A stretch of 64,000 nt of DNA from Nocardioides daejeonensis (GCF_003194585.1 NZ_QHKZ01000010.1:59186-123185), one strand, 5' to 3'; shown: positions 53,229 through 61,316, counted from the stretch's first letter. Numbers and translations are program-made. Notes: a model not told the origin generated them from the letters alone.

Positions 53229-53539
53229 TGTCCGACCTCCAGTGCCCCGCTCGCGTCGTGGTGCTGACCCCTGCCCGCACGGGCGACCCCGACGCGCTGC
53301 GGGAGACCGCGGGCACGGTGAGTGGCTCCCGCCTCGTGCGTGTGTACGCCGGACCCGGGCTGGCGACGTACGCCCGTCAGGCCGCGCTCGTCCTCGGGCT
53401 GCCGGTGGGCGAGGCGGAGGACCTCGACGAGATCGCCGACCTGCACCCGGGCGAGGCGGTCCTGGTCGTCCGCGACTGGCCCGAGCCCGGCCCGGTGCTG
53501 ATGGAGCGGGACGGGGCCGGCTGGCAGCGCATCGGCTGA
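53228..53539 (+). CDS. hypothetical protein coupled to meaA
   Basis: A 103-residue protein whose ATG overlaps the meaA stop (TGATG). The sequence alternates short strands and helices (ARVVVLTPARTGD; RLVRVYAGPGLATYARQAA; LHPGEAVLVVRDWPEPGPVL), recalling a truncated histidine-phosphatase-like fold, but without the RHG motif. No family is recognised with confidence. Tight coupling suggests co-expression with the mutase. Confidence 0.6.
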   Translation: MSDLQCPARVVVLTPARTGDPDALRETAGTVSGSRLVRVYAGPGLATYARQAALVLGLPVGEAEDLDEIADLHPGEAVLVVRDWPEPGPVLMERDGAGWQRIG

Positions 53540-53581
53540 GGCTCGGCGGACGGCGGCGGCGCAGCTTGTGACGCACCGCAC

Positions 53582-53600
53582 AGAGGTTAGGCAATCCTTT
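53582..53600. promoter_or_regulatory. candidate IdeR/DtxR-type iron box
   Basis: AGAGGTTAGGCAATCCTTT matches 13 of 19 positions of the DtxR/IdeR consensus, including the core GGTTAGGC. It overlaps the -35 region of a promoter with TATCCT (53612-53617), six bases before the GTG of the Cys-rich protein and about 260 bases upstream of ferritin. Confidence 0.45.
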
Positions 53601-53623
53601 CCGCGCCGTCCTATCCTCGGTTC

Positions 53624-53827
53624 GTGGGGAAGAAGAAGGTCAAGGGCAAGAAGGCGCTGAAGAAGAAGCTGCCGAAGTCGAAGTGCTGCCTGTCCAAGAC
53701 CCGCTGCAAGAGGTGTCCGATCCGGATGCTCAAGGAAGGCACCCTGCCCCCGGGGTATACGGTCAAGAAGCGCAGGCTTGTGAAGGTTGAGAAACTGACC
53801 AAGAAGAAGCTCGCCAAGGCCGCCTGA
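53624..53827 (+). CDS. small basic Cys-rich protein, unknown function
   Basis: A 67-residue protein with pI above 10. A lysine-rich start (GKKKVKGKKALKKKLPKSK) is followed by CCLSKTRCKRCPIRMLKEG, whose CC-x5-C-x2-C pattern could bind zinc or iron, and another Lys-rich tail. I recognise it only as a conserved actinobacterial type without known function; it could be a nucleic-acid or ribosome-associated protein. No RBS; TATCCT six bases before the GTG suggests leaderless translation. It precedes ferritin by 38 bases. Confidence 0.75.
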   Translation: MGKKKVKGKKALKKKLPKSKCCLSKTRCKRCPIRMLKEGTLPPGYTVKKRRLVKVEKLTKKKLAKAA

Positions 53828-53865
53828 GGTGTGAACCCACCCTCTCGACCCCCGAAGGACTCCCT

Positions 53866-54390
53866 GTGACCGCCGAACGCTTCGCCGTCCAGCTCAACGA
53901 ACAGATCGGCAACGAGCTGGCCGCGCACAACCAGTACCTCGCCTGTGCGCTGCACTACGAGACGCTCACGATGCCGCAGATGGCGGCCTTCTTCTATCGC
54001 CAGGCGCTGGAGGAGCGCGCGCACGCGATGATGATGGTCAAGTACCTCCTCGACACCGACATGTCGGTCGAGATCTCCGGCGTCGAGGCGCCGGTCAACA
54101 CGTTCGACAGCGTCGCTGCGCCGGTCGAGCTTGCGCTGGAGCAGGAGAAGCGGGTCACCGACCAGATCAACGGCCTCCTGCGCACTGCGAGGGAGGAGCA
54201 CGACTATGCCTCCGAGCAGTTCATGCAGTGGTTCATCAAGGAGCAGGTCGAGGAGGTAGCCACGATGAGCGACCTGCTGACCGTCGTCCAGCGCAACCTC
54301 GACGACGTCGAGGACATCGAGGACTACGTGGCTCGTGAGCACGGCGGCGAAGAGGACGACCCGACCGCGCCCGCGCAAGCCGGCGCCTGA
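53866..54390 (+). CDS. ferritin (BfrB-like)
   Basis: A 174-residue ferritin of the non-haem type. The four-helix bundle contains the ferroxidase ligands in QIGNELAAHNQYLACALHYE, FYRQALEERAHAMMMVKYL and the later EQFMQWFIKEQVEEVATM. The C-terminal tail is acidic. It stores iron as ferric mineral in the cytosol. GTG start with CGAAGGACTCCCT upstream. In mycobacteria IdeR activates bfrB; a candidate iron box lies ahead of the preceding gene. Confidence 0.92.
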   Translation: MTAERFAVQLNEQIGNELAAHNQYLACALHYETLTMPQMAAFFYRQALEERAHAMMMVKYLLDTDMSVEISGVEAPVNTFDSVAAPVELALEQEKRVTDQINGLLRTAREEHDYASEQFMQWFIKEQVEEVATMSDLLTVVQRNLDDVEDIEDYVAREHGGEEDDPTAPAQAGA

Positions 54391-54411
54391 GGGCGGACGG
54401 GCGACCACCCC

Positions 54412-55314
54412 GTGGCGCGCGTCGTCGTGGTCGGGGCCGGCGTCGTCGGCCTGACCTGTGCCGTCCGGCTCCTCGAGGAGGGGCATCGGGTCGACCTCCT
54501 GGCCCGCGACCTCCCGCTGGAGTCCACCAGCGCGGTCGCCGCGGCCCTCTGGTATCCCTATCTGTCGCTGCCTCGCGAGCGGGTGCTGAACTGGGGTGCG
54601 GCCAGCTATGCGGAGTTCGTCGCCCTCGCCGGCGAGCCCGAGACCGGCGTGCGGATGGTGACGGGGACCGAGGTGCACCGGAGCCGTACGCCCGACCCCT
54701 GGTGGCGTGACGCCGTACCCTCGCTCGACCGGGAGACCGCGCTGCCGGAGGGCTACCGCGATGGCTGGACGTTCGTCACGCCGGTCGTGGAGATGCCGCT
54801 CTACCTGCGTTGGCTGCTGGGGCGCGTGGACGCGCTCGGTGGCACGCTCACGCGGATGAACCTGTCGGCGCTGCCCACCGGGGCCGACCTGGTGGTCAAC
54901 TGCAGCGGGCTCGGCGCTCGCCTGCTCGGCCAGGACCGTACCGTCGTACCGGTGCGCGGGCAGGTGCTGCTGGTCGAGCAGGTCGGTCTCGACCGGTGGT
55001 ATCTCGACGGCGAGGTGCCGACCTACGTCGTCCCGCGCTCCCGCGACATCGTCGTGGGCGGCACCGAGCAGGCGGGGGAGTGGAGCCGGACGCCGGACCC
55101 GGCCACCGCGGCCGACATCCTGGCGCGAGCCCGACGGCTGGTGCCCGAGCTGGCCGGTGCCCGGGTGTTGCGGCACAAGGTGGGGCTGCGCCCGGTCCGA
55201 CCCGCGCTGCGGGTGGAGCGCGTCGACTATGTGGTGCACTGCTACGGCCACGGCGGTGCCGGGGTCACCCTCTCCTGGGGCACTGCCGAAGAGGTCGTCT
55301 CCCTGGTCGGTTGA
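54412..55314 (+). CDS. D-amino-acid oxidase
   Basis: A 300-residue FAD enzyme with the dinucleotide motif RVVVVGAGVVGLTCAVRLLE, the substrate loop region SAVAAALWYPYL and the C-terminal CYGHGGAGVTLSWGTAEE, as in DAAO. It oxidises D-amino acids to 2-oxo acids, ammonia and peroxide. The length is that of the short bacterial type, and no C-terminal peroxisomal signal is expected. It begins 22 bases after ferritin and ends three bases before the convergent DUF952 gene. Confidence 0.9.
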   Translation: MARVVVVGAGVVGLTCAVRLLEEGHRVDLLARDLPLESTSAVAAALWYPYLSLPRERVLNWGAASYAEFVALAGEPETGVRMVTGTEVHRSRTPDPWWRDAVPSLDRETALPEGYRDGWTFVTPVVEMPLYLRWLLGRVDALGGTLTRMNLSALPTGADLVVNCSGLGARLLGQDRTVVPVRGQVLLVEQVGLDRWYLDGEVPTYVVPRSRDIVVGGTEQAGEWSRTPDPATAADILARARRLVPELAGARVLRHKVGLRPVRPALRVERVDYVVHCYGHGGAGVTLSWGTAEEVVSLVG

Positions 55315-55317
55315 CCC

Positions 55318-55872
55318 TCAGCGGCGACGCCGGCGCCGGGAGACGAGCGCCGCCACCCCCACGGCGACGGAAAAGCCCACCAGAAGGCCGTAGAGCCCAG
55401 AGTCCTCGGCGATGAGCAGCTCTGCGGTGAAGCCGCAGGCGGCCGCGACCACCATCACGAAGACGCCGATGCCGAGCCGGAAGCTGAACTCGCTGAGGAA
55501 CTCCTGCATGAACGTCCGTTGGGGGGCGGTCGCGGTGCCGACGCCACGCTCGTCCGCGGCGGGCGCCGGAAGCGGAACGGCGGAGACCACGGCGCCGGGG
55601 TTGAGCACGCCGTAGATGTGGGGGAAGGTGCCCTCGCCGACCTCGTCCAGCTGCCAGGGAGAGGTGAGCAGGTCGGTGTCGATCTCCAGGAGCACCAACG
55701 GACCCGGGTGGTCGGCCCAGAAGCGGGCGACGACCCCGTCGACCTGCTCCTGCGTAGCGGCGTGGATGAACCCTTCCTCCTCGAGCGTCCGGCCGCGGGT
55801 CGACCGTGCGTAGGCCCCGGCGGTCTGTGCCGCCTCCCACGTGGACCGCTCGGTGACGTGGAAGATCCTCAT
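55318..55872 (-). CDS. DUF952 domain protein with C-terminal membrane hairpin
   Basis: A 184-residue protein. Residues 1-105 form a DUF952 domain (RIFHVTERSTWEAAQTAGAY; EGFIHAATQEQVDGVVARFW; PHIYGVLNPGAV), a fold related to RNA-ligase or ADP-ribosyl-type enzymes. A linker and two membrane helices (about 131-151 and 157-175) precede a tail of arginines. The membrane extension is not usual for DUF952. The ATG at 55872 overlaps the nucS stop, so it follows nucS in one operon. Confidence 0.8.
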   Translation of the reverse strand: MRIFHVTERSTWEAAQTAGAYARSTRGRTLEEEGFIHAATQEQVDGVVARFWADHPGPLVLLEIDTDLLTSPWQLDEVGEGTFPHIYGVLNPGAVVSAVPLPAPAADERGVGTATAPQRTFMQEFLSEFSFRLGIGVFVMVVAAACGFTAELLIAEDSGLYGLLVGFSVAVGVAALVSRRRRRR

Positions 55873-56570
55873 CAGAAGAGCCGGTCCTCGGCGTTGTCGA
55901 GGCCCCGGAGTGCGTCGTAGTCCAGCACCACGCACTGGATGCCCCGGTCCTCGGCCAGCACCCGGGCCTGCGGCTTGATCGCCTGGGCCGTGAAGATCCC
56001 GCGGACCGGACCCTTCGTAGTCAGGAGCGGGTCACGGTTGAGCAGCTCGAGGTAGCGGGTGAGCTGCTCGACCCCGTCGATCTCGCCGCGCCGCTTGACC
56101 TCCACGGCCACCGACTGGCCGTTCCCGTCGCGGCACATCAGGTCCACCGGGCCGATCGCGGTCGGGAACTCCCGGCGCACGAGTGTGAGGCCCGAAGCCA
56201 GGGCGGTCGGGTGCTCGGCGAGGAGCTCTTGGAGGTGCTTCTCGACGCCGTCCTTCTGCAGCCCGGGGTCGATGCCGAGCTCGTGCGCGGAGTCGTGATG
56301 GATCTCCTCGATCAGGATCCGCAGCGTGTCGGCGGTCTTCCCCTTCGGCGCCTTGGCGGTGACCGTCCACTCCAGCCGACCGTCCTCCGCCGTGCCCTCG
56401 GCCAACGTGCACGGCGGTGACATCCAGTTGAGCGGCTTGTAGGAGCCGCCGTCGGAGTGCACCAACACCGAACCGTCGGCCTTGAGCATCAACACCCGGG
56501 TCGCCATCGGCAGATGGGCGGAGAGGCGTCCGGCATAGTCGATCTGGCAGCGGGCGACGACGAGTCTCAC
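55872..56570 (-). CDS. nucS: mismatch-specific endonuclease NucS/EndoMS
   Basis: A 232-residue protein. The N-terminal DNA-binding/dimer domain has VLMLKADGSVLVHSDGGSYK and PLNWMSPP. The RecB-like nuclease core contains the catalytic Asp in IGPVDLMCRD and the ExK in VAVEVKRRG. The C-terminus LRGLDNAEDRLF is a clamp-binding tail. NucS cuts mismatched DNA and replaces MutSL in actinobacteria. It lies not far from the atp operon, as in mycobacteria. Confidence 0.95.
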   Translation of the reverse strand: MRLVVARCQIDYAGRLSAHLPMATRVLMLKADGSVLVHSDGGSYKPLNWMSPPCTLAEGTAEDGRLEWTVTAKAPKGKTADTLRILIEEIHHDSAHELGIDPGLQKDGVEKHLQELLAEHPTALASGLTLVRREFPTAIGPVDLMCRDGNGQSVAVEVKRRGEIDGVEQLTRYLELLNRDPLLTTKGPVRGIFTAQAIKPQARVLAEDRGIQCVVLDYDALRGLDNAEDRLF

Positions 56571-56722
56571 AGACGAGGACCCTACCTGCGTGTCTCCGGA
56601 GGCTGCTGCCCCTGGCCGGCGCGGCGGCGTACCGGCCGGCGCCCCGTAGTGTGACGTAGGTTGCAGACCAAGGTACGAACTCGGGGTTACCCCCGGGTAG
56701 CCGGCATGCGATCATCACGCCC

Positions 56723-57940
56723 ATGAGCGAGACCACGAATGAGCAGATCAGCACCACCCTGGTTCTGCCGTACCTGAACCACGCGGTGCGCATGTACGAG
56801 GCGCGCTACGCCTCCCGCGGTGACATCGACGCGGCGATGCGGTTCGGCTGTGGCTACCCGGCAGGCCCGCTGACCGTCCTCGACGAGATCGGCCTGGACG
56901 TCGTACGCGACGGTCTGGCCGCCCGGTACGCCGAGACCGGCGACAACCTGCACAAGCCTGCCGACCTGTTGGAGGCGCTGGTCGCCGAGGGTCGTCTCGG
57001 CAAGGCGTCCGGTCGCGGCTTCTACACGTACGAGGGTGGCGAGCTCGTCGCCGACAGTGAGACGCCGAGCGCCGAGGACGCGCCGTCGATCGGTCACGAC
57101 ATCGCCAAGGTCGGCGTCGTCGGTACCGGCACGATGGCTTCCGGCATCGCCCAGGTCTTCGCGCAGGCCGGCTACGAGGTCGTCGTGATCGGCCGCTCGG
57201 AGGAGAAGGTGGCGGGCGTCCGCTCCTTCATCGACAAGGGCCTGAGCAAGGCCGTCGAGCGCGGCAAGCTCGAGGAGTCCGCGAAGGAGGCCACTCTCGG
57301 ACGCCTGGCGCTGGCGACCTCGCGTGAGGACCTGGCCGACGTGGACCTCGTCGTCGAGGCCATCGCCGAGGATCTCGACATCAAGCTGGAGCTCTTCCGC
57401 GACCTCGACCGGATCACCAAGCAGGGCGCGATCCTGAGCACCACCACCTCGTCGCTTCCGATCACGCAGCTCGCCGAGGCGACCGGTCGCCCCGAGTGGG
57501 TCATCGGCATGCACTTCTTCAACCCGGCTGCCGTGATGAAGCTGGTCGAGGTGGTCACCACGCCGCTGACCAGCCCCGAGGTCGACGAGACGGTCCGTGC
57601 GCTCAGCGCCCGGGTCGGCAAGGTCGCGGTCTCGTGCGGCGACCGGTCCGGCTTCATCGTCAACTGCCTGCTGTTCCCCTACCTCAACGACGCGGTGAAG
57701 CTGCACGAGCAGGGCGTGGCGCTCGACGTGATCAACGCCGCGATCAAGGAGCAGGCGAAGTTCCCGATGGGTCCCTTCGAACTGCTGGACGTGGTCGGCA
57801 ACGACGTCTCGCTGGCGATCCAGCAGGAGCTGTTCGCGGAGTTCAAGGAGCCCGGTCTTGCTCCGGCCGCAACGTTGGAGAAGGTCGTGGCCGACGGTCA
57901 TCTCGGCCGGAAGACCAAGCAGGGCTTCCACAGCTACTGA
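56723..57940 (+). CDS. 3-hydroxyacyl-CoA dehydrogenase with extra N-terminal C-domain
   Basis: A 405-residue protein with an unusual order: an N-terminal copy of the 3HCDH C-terminal domain (about 12-105, VLPYLNHAVRMYEARY; GYPAGPLTVLDEIG), then the NAD domain (KVGVVGTGTMASGIAQVFAQ) with the catalytic His in GMHFFNPAAVMKLVE, then a second C-domain (LLFPYLNDAVKLHEQG; KFPMGPFELLDVVGND). It would oxidise or reduce 3-hydroxybutyryl-CoA-like substrates, fitting the Ccr/MeaA pathway. It is divergent from nucS; a long hairpin follows. Confidence 0.88.
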   Translation: MSETTNEQISTTLVLPYLNHAVRMYEARYASRGDIDAAMRFGCGYPAGPLTVLDEIGLDVVRDGLAARYAETGDNLHKPADLLEALVAEGRLGKASGRGFYTYEGGELVADSETPSAEDAPSIGHDIAKVGVVGTGTMASGIAQVFAQAGYEVVVIGRSEEKVAGVRSFIDKGLSKAVERGKLEESAKEATLGRLALATSREDLADVDLVVEAIAEDLDIKLELFRDLDRITKQGAILSTTTSSLPITQLAEATGRPEWVIGMHFFNPAAVMKLVEVVTTPLTSPEVDETVRALSARVGKVAVSCGDRSGFIVNCLLFPYLNDAVKLHEQGVALDVINAAIKEQAKFPMGPFELLDVVGNDVSLAIQQELFAEFKEPGLAPAATLEKVVADGHLGRKTKQGFHSY

Positions 57941-57954
57941 GCACCACTGGTTCT

Positions 57955-57995
57955 CGCTGAGGCGTCACTCCCCGACGGGGAGTGACGCCTCAGCG
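57955..57995 (+). terminator. strong terminator after the 3-hydroxyacyl-CoA dehydrogenase gene
   Basis: A perfect 19-bp stem (57955-57973 with 57977-57995; right arm GGGGAGTGACGCCTCAGCG) and the three-base loop GAC. It begins 15 bases after the stop codon. No T-run follows, but the stem is the most stable in the window. Confidence 0.8.
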
Positions 57996-58020
57996 CTTCC
58001 GGGCGGTGGATACTGGGGCG

Positions 58021-58785
58021 GTGCTCGCCGTGCTCACCTCGATGATGACCGTGCTCGCCACCACGGTGGCCTCCCTCGGCCTCCTGCTGAGCCCCACACC
58101 GCCGCCGGCGGACACCGATGTCGACTACCAGCTCGGCGGGGTCGCCGAGCCGCCGGACCGGGTCGGGATCGTGGTCCGTGACCGCGAAGCACCGGTCGTC
58201 CCTGGCCGCTACAACGTCTGCTACGTCAACGGATTCCAGACCCAACCGGGCGAGGGCAGGTTCTGGCGCAAGCATGGGCGGCTGCTGCTGCGCCACCGCG
58301 GTCACGTCGTCCTCGACGAGCAGTGGGGCGAGAAGCTCTTCGACATCCGGACCGCCAGGAAGCGCCAGCGGCTCGCCCGGATCGTCGCCCGCTGGACCCG
58401 AGGCTGTGCGAGGGACGGCTTCGACGCCGTCGAGTTCGACAACCTGGACTCGTTCTCGCGCAGCGAGGGTCTAATCAAGCGCCGGCACGCGCGCCGCTTC
58501 GCTCGCCTCCTGACCCGCGATGCGCACGCGGCCGGGCTCGCTGCCGGCCAGAAGAACTGGGCCGGGTTCGACGGCCGTCGGCTCGGCTATGACTTCGCCG
58601 TCGCCGAGGAGTGCGGGCGGTACGACGAGTGCGGCCGCTACGTCGCGACGTACGGGACGCGCGTCCTGGCCATCGAGTACCGCAAGCGTGACTTCCGGCG
58701 GACGTGCCGGACGTACGGTGATGAGCTCGCCGTCGTACTGAGAGACCGGCAGCTGCGGCCCGCCGGACGCCGCCGCTGGTGCTGA
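58021..58785 (+). CDS. GH114-like secreted or lipid-free TIM-barrel glycosidase
   Basis: A 254-residue protein with an N-terminal signal segment (VLAVLTSMMTVLATTVASLG). The barrel contains the typical GH114 pieces VCYVNGFQT, WGEKLFDIR, GFDAVEFDNLDSFSRSEG, AHAAGLAAGQKN and FAVAEECGRYDECGRY. The GH114 family includes endo-alpha-1,4-polygalactosaminidase. The substrate here is probably an amino-sugar polymer. A GATACT box lies six bases before the GTG; the start at 58042 (ATG) is possible. It is followed by an esterase gene. Confidence 0.82.
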   Translation: MLAVLTSMMTVLATTVASLGLLLSPTPPPADTDVDYQLGGVAEPPDRVGIVVRDREAPVVPGRYNVCYVNGFQTQPGEGRFWRKHGRLLLRHRGHVVLDEQWGEKLFDIRTARKRQRLARIVARWTRGCARDGFDAVEFDNLDSFSRSEGLIKRRHARRFARLLTRDAHAAGLAAGQKNWAGFDGRRLGYDFAVAEECGRYDECGRYVATYGTRVLAIEYRKRDFRRTCRTYGDELAVVLRDRQLRPAGRRRWC

Positions 58786-58823
58786 ACCGGCTCGCCCGCC
58801 GCGGGTCGTGTCGCGGCGCATCC

Positions 58824-58829
58824 TAGACT
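58824..58829 (+). promoter_or_regulatory. -10 element of the YbfF-like esterase gene (leaderless)
   Basis: TAGACT ends seven bases before the GTG at 58837, with no purine-rich ribosome site. It has the same form as the element before the SRAP gene. Confidence 0.45.
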
Positions 58830-58836
58830 TCGTGCC

Positions 58837-59652
58837 GTGTCTGAGATCGACCGACTCCATGTCGCCGAGCTGGGAGAGCGCGGGTCCCGGGTCCTCTTCT
58901 GTCATGGGCTCTTCGGCCAGGGACGCAACTGGACCGGCATCGCCAAGAGCCTGGCCGGTCGGCATCGCGTGACGTTGGTCGACATGCCGAACCACGGGCG
59001 GTCGGCCTGGACCGACGAGCTCGACCTGATCGCCGACGCGGATGCGGTTGCCGGACTGATCGACCCGGCGGATCCGGTCGCGTTGATCGGGCACTCGATG
59101 GGAGGAAAGACCGCGATGCTGGTCGCCCTCCGCCACCCCGAGCTGGTGGAGCGGCTGGTCGTGGTCGACGTAGCACCTGCCGACTACGCCAGCGGAAGCG
59201 AGTTCGCGGGCTACATCGCGGCCATGCGCGCGATGGAGCTCGGTGCCATCGCCACCCGCCAGGATGCCGATGCCGCGTTGCTCGACGCAGTGCCCAACCG
59301 CACGGTTCGCGAGTTCCTGTTGCAGAACCTTCGGCGCGAGGGCGATTCGTGGCGCTGGCAGCCCAACCTGGCGCTCCTGGGCGACCAGCTCGATCGGATC
59401 ACCGGATGGCCGGACGACCGGCTGTCGGGGGTGGCGCCGTACGAGGGGCCGGTGCTGTGGATCGCGGGGGAGTGGTCCGACTATGTGCGCGACGAGCACG
59501 TGCCTGCCATGGAGGCACTCTTCCCGCGCGTCCGTCGCGTGACGGTGAAGAAGGCCGGGCACTGGGTGCACTCCCAGCAGCCCGAGGTCTTCGTCGAGGT
59601 AGTCCGACGTTTTCTCGACGCCGGTGCAACGGAGTCGCGACCACGCGCGTGA
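58837..59652 (+). CDS. alpha/beta-fold hydrolase (YbfF-like esterase)
   Basis: A 271-residue hydrolase with the oxyanion motif FCHGLFGQGRNW, the strand VDMPNHGRSAW, the nucleophile elbow ALIGHSMGGKTA and the final His in KKAGHWVHSQQP. These match the YbfF/ABHD11 esterase group. The physiological substrate is unknown. TAGACT seven bases before the GTG and no RBS imply a leaderless mRNA. It ends shortly before the SigE-family sigma gene. Confidence 0.87.
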   Translation: MSEIDRLHVAELGERGSRVLFCHGLFGQGRNWTGIAKSLAGRHRVTLVDMPNHGRSAWTDELDLIADADAVAGLIDPADPVALIGHSMGGKTAMLVALRHPELVERLVVVDVAPADYASGSEFAGYIAAMRAMELGAIATRQDADAALLDAVPNRTVREFLLQNLRREGDSWRWQPNLALLGDQLDRITGWPDDRLSGVAPYEGPVLWIAGEWSDYVRDEHVPAMEALFPRVRRVTVKKAGHWVHSQQPEVFVEVVRRFLDAGATESRPRA

Positions 59653-59659
59653 GTGGGGC

Positions 59660-60157
59660 GTGGATGTGGAGGTCACGGAGCAGAGCTTCGAGCAGTGGGC
59701 GGTCCCGCGGCTGGCTGCCCTGTTGCGTTTCGCGTGGTTGGTGACGGGCTCCCAACACGACGCCGAGGACGCCCTGCAGACGGCTCTGGCGAAGGCGCAG
59801 GCCGATTGGGAGCGGGTCGGCTCTCGTGCGGAGGTCGAGCCGTACGTGCGGCGGATGATCGCCAACGCGCACGTCTCCGCCTGGCGCCGGTTCGGTCGCC
59901 GGCAGTCTCCGGTGGCCGAGGTGCGTCTCGAGCCTGCCGACCCGGTGGCTGCGGTAGCCGAGAAGGACGCGGTCTGGCGCGTCTGCCAGGGACTGCCGCG
60001 TCAGCAGCGTGCCGCCGTGGTGCTGCGCTACTACGAAGACCTCGATCACCCGGAGATCGCTGAGATCCTGGGCTGTAGCGAGGTCACCGTCCGCTCCCAC
60101 CTGCACCGGGCACTCGCCCGGCTGCGCCGTGAGCTGAGAGGTGACGACGATGGATGA
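59660..60157 (+). CDS. SigE-family ECF sigma factor
   Basis: A 165-residue group-4 sigma factor. Region 2 (LLRFAWLVTGSQHDAEDALQ, then TALAKAQADWERV) and region 4 (DHPEIAEILGCSEVTVRSHL) match the actinobacterial SigE family (TIGR02983 type). These are usually paired with a membrane protein gene downstream. The GTG at 59660 is chosen because the preceding frame lies inside the esterase gene; 59666 is an alternative. The next gene overlaps its 3' end by 17 bases. Confidence 0.87.
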   Translation: MDVEVTEQSFEQWAVPRLAALLRFAWLVTGSQHDAEDALQTALAKAQADWERVGSRAEVEPYVRRMIANAHVSAWRRFGRRQSPVAEVRLEPADPVAAVAEKDAVWRVCQGLPRQQRAAVVLRYYEDLDHPEIAEILGCSEVTVRSHLHRALARLRRELRGDDDG

Positions 60158-61307
60158 GGAGCAGCTTGAGCAGACGATGCGCCGGGGCCTGCATGGCCTG
60201 GCACAGGGTGTGGAGACCCATGGCGCGGAGCGCCTGCTCCCCGGGCCACGTCGGCATCGGCGTACGCCGGTGCTTGCGGCGGCTGCGGTCGCGCTGATGG
60301 CCGTCGCGGGGCTCGCGCTCTCGCAGACGATCGGCTCGGAGGACGCTGCTGCTCCGCAGACGCAGCGTCCGTCGACCCTCCCAGCCACGACCTCCGAGCC
60401 GTCGGTCTTCATCCCGGAGGGCGGGTGGCGTACCGAGTACTGGCAAGGGTTGGCCGTCGACGTGCCGGGAGGCTGGGGGTACGGAGGAGCGCCGTTCCGG
60501 ATCTCTCGGGACGCCGCACCTGCCGCCTGCCGACCGACTGCGATGGTGTCGGCGGCCGGTCGCCGATACCGTGGCCTGGACACAGATGCCGGGTACGTCG
60601 GCCGCCCGGTGATGCTCACCGACGCGTGCGAGGGCTACCAGGTCGGGGCCGAGTTCACGCCGGCTGCACCGTTCGTCTGGCTGGGTGCGGAGATCGACCC
60701 GGGGGTTGTCGAGTTCGAGGGCGGCTTCGTGCAGGAGACGGTTGCCGTCCTGGGCACCACCGTCACCGTGGGCAGCGCCGACACAGCGCTCCGGAAGGCC
60801 GTGCTGGGGTCGGTTCGTCCGCAGGACCTCTGCGCGGCGAAGCTCGACGTCAGCGACACCGAGTGGCCGGCGACGTCCTCGGGCTCCGGGATGAACGTCT
60901 GCGTCTATCGGCGGCCCTGGGAGGAACGGCGCCGCGGCAGCGCCGACCTGGTGGCGGCGCTCCGTCTCACCGCGGAGGCGCAGGAGGAGTACCGCGTGGC
61001 GCTGGCCGCGCCGCAGCGGGAGGCCACCGTCTGTTTCCAGGTCGGCAGTGTGGAGACCGAGTGGGTGGTGCTGGAGCGCGTCGATCACGAGGGGCGGGTG
61101 GCGGACCGCGACGTGGTGCACCTCCGTCCCGGCTGCTCCGGGATCGACCTGCGAGCCGACCACCTCGACGGCCGGCACGACGTGGGGCTGCGACCGACGC
61201 TCGTCGCGCCCTGGGCCACCGGCCCGATCCCGGCAACGGTCTACGGTCCCAGCGGGGGCATGGGGGCGATGATTGACGCGTTCATCGGCGAAGTCGGGCC
61301 GCCGTGA
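60141..61307 (+). CDS. membrane-anchored protein, probable partner of the SigE-family factor
   Basis: A protein of about 388 residues. A short cytoplasmic N-terminus (1-40) precedes one membrane helix (PVLAAAAVALMAVAGLALSQ, about 42-62) and a large extracytoplasmic domain with four paired-looking cysteines (PAACRP; TDACEGY; QDLCAAK; MNVCVYRR). It has no zinc anti-sigma motif. Its overlap with the sigma gene suggests it regulates that factor (inference). Starts at 60141 (GTG) and 60150 (ATG) are both possible. Confidence 0.7.
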   Translation: MTTMDEEQLEQTMRRGLHGLAQGVETHGAERLLPGPRRHRRTPVLAAAAVALMAVAGLALSQTIGSEDAAAPQTQRPSTLPATTSEPSVFIPEGGWRTEYWQGLAVDVPGGWGYGGAPFRISRDAAPAACRPTAMVSAAGRRYRGLDTDAGYVGRPVMLTDACEGYQVGAEFTPAAPFVWLGAEIDPGVVEFEGGFVQETVAVLGTTVTVGSADTALRKAVLGSVRPQDLCAAKLDVSDTEWPATSSGSGMNVCVYRRPWEERRRGSADLVAALRLTAEAQEEYRVALAAPQREATVCFQVGSVETEWVVLERVDHEGRVADRDVVHLRPGCSGIDLRADHLDGRHDVGLRPTLVAPWATGPIPATVYGPSGGMGAMIDAFIGEVGPP

Positions 61308-61316
61308 GCCGAGCCG

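Noticed and set aside
51213..53594. A 793-codon open frame on the minus strand opposite meaA
   Set aside because: Mirror of a strongly conserved mutase gene; low-complexity His/Arg/Asp-rich translation with no recognisable motif.
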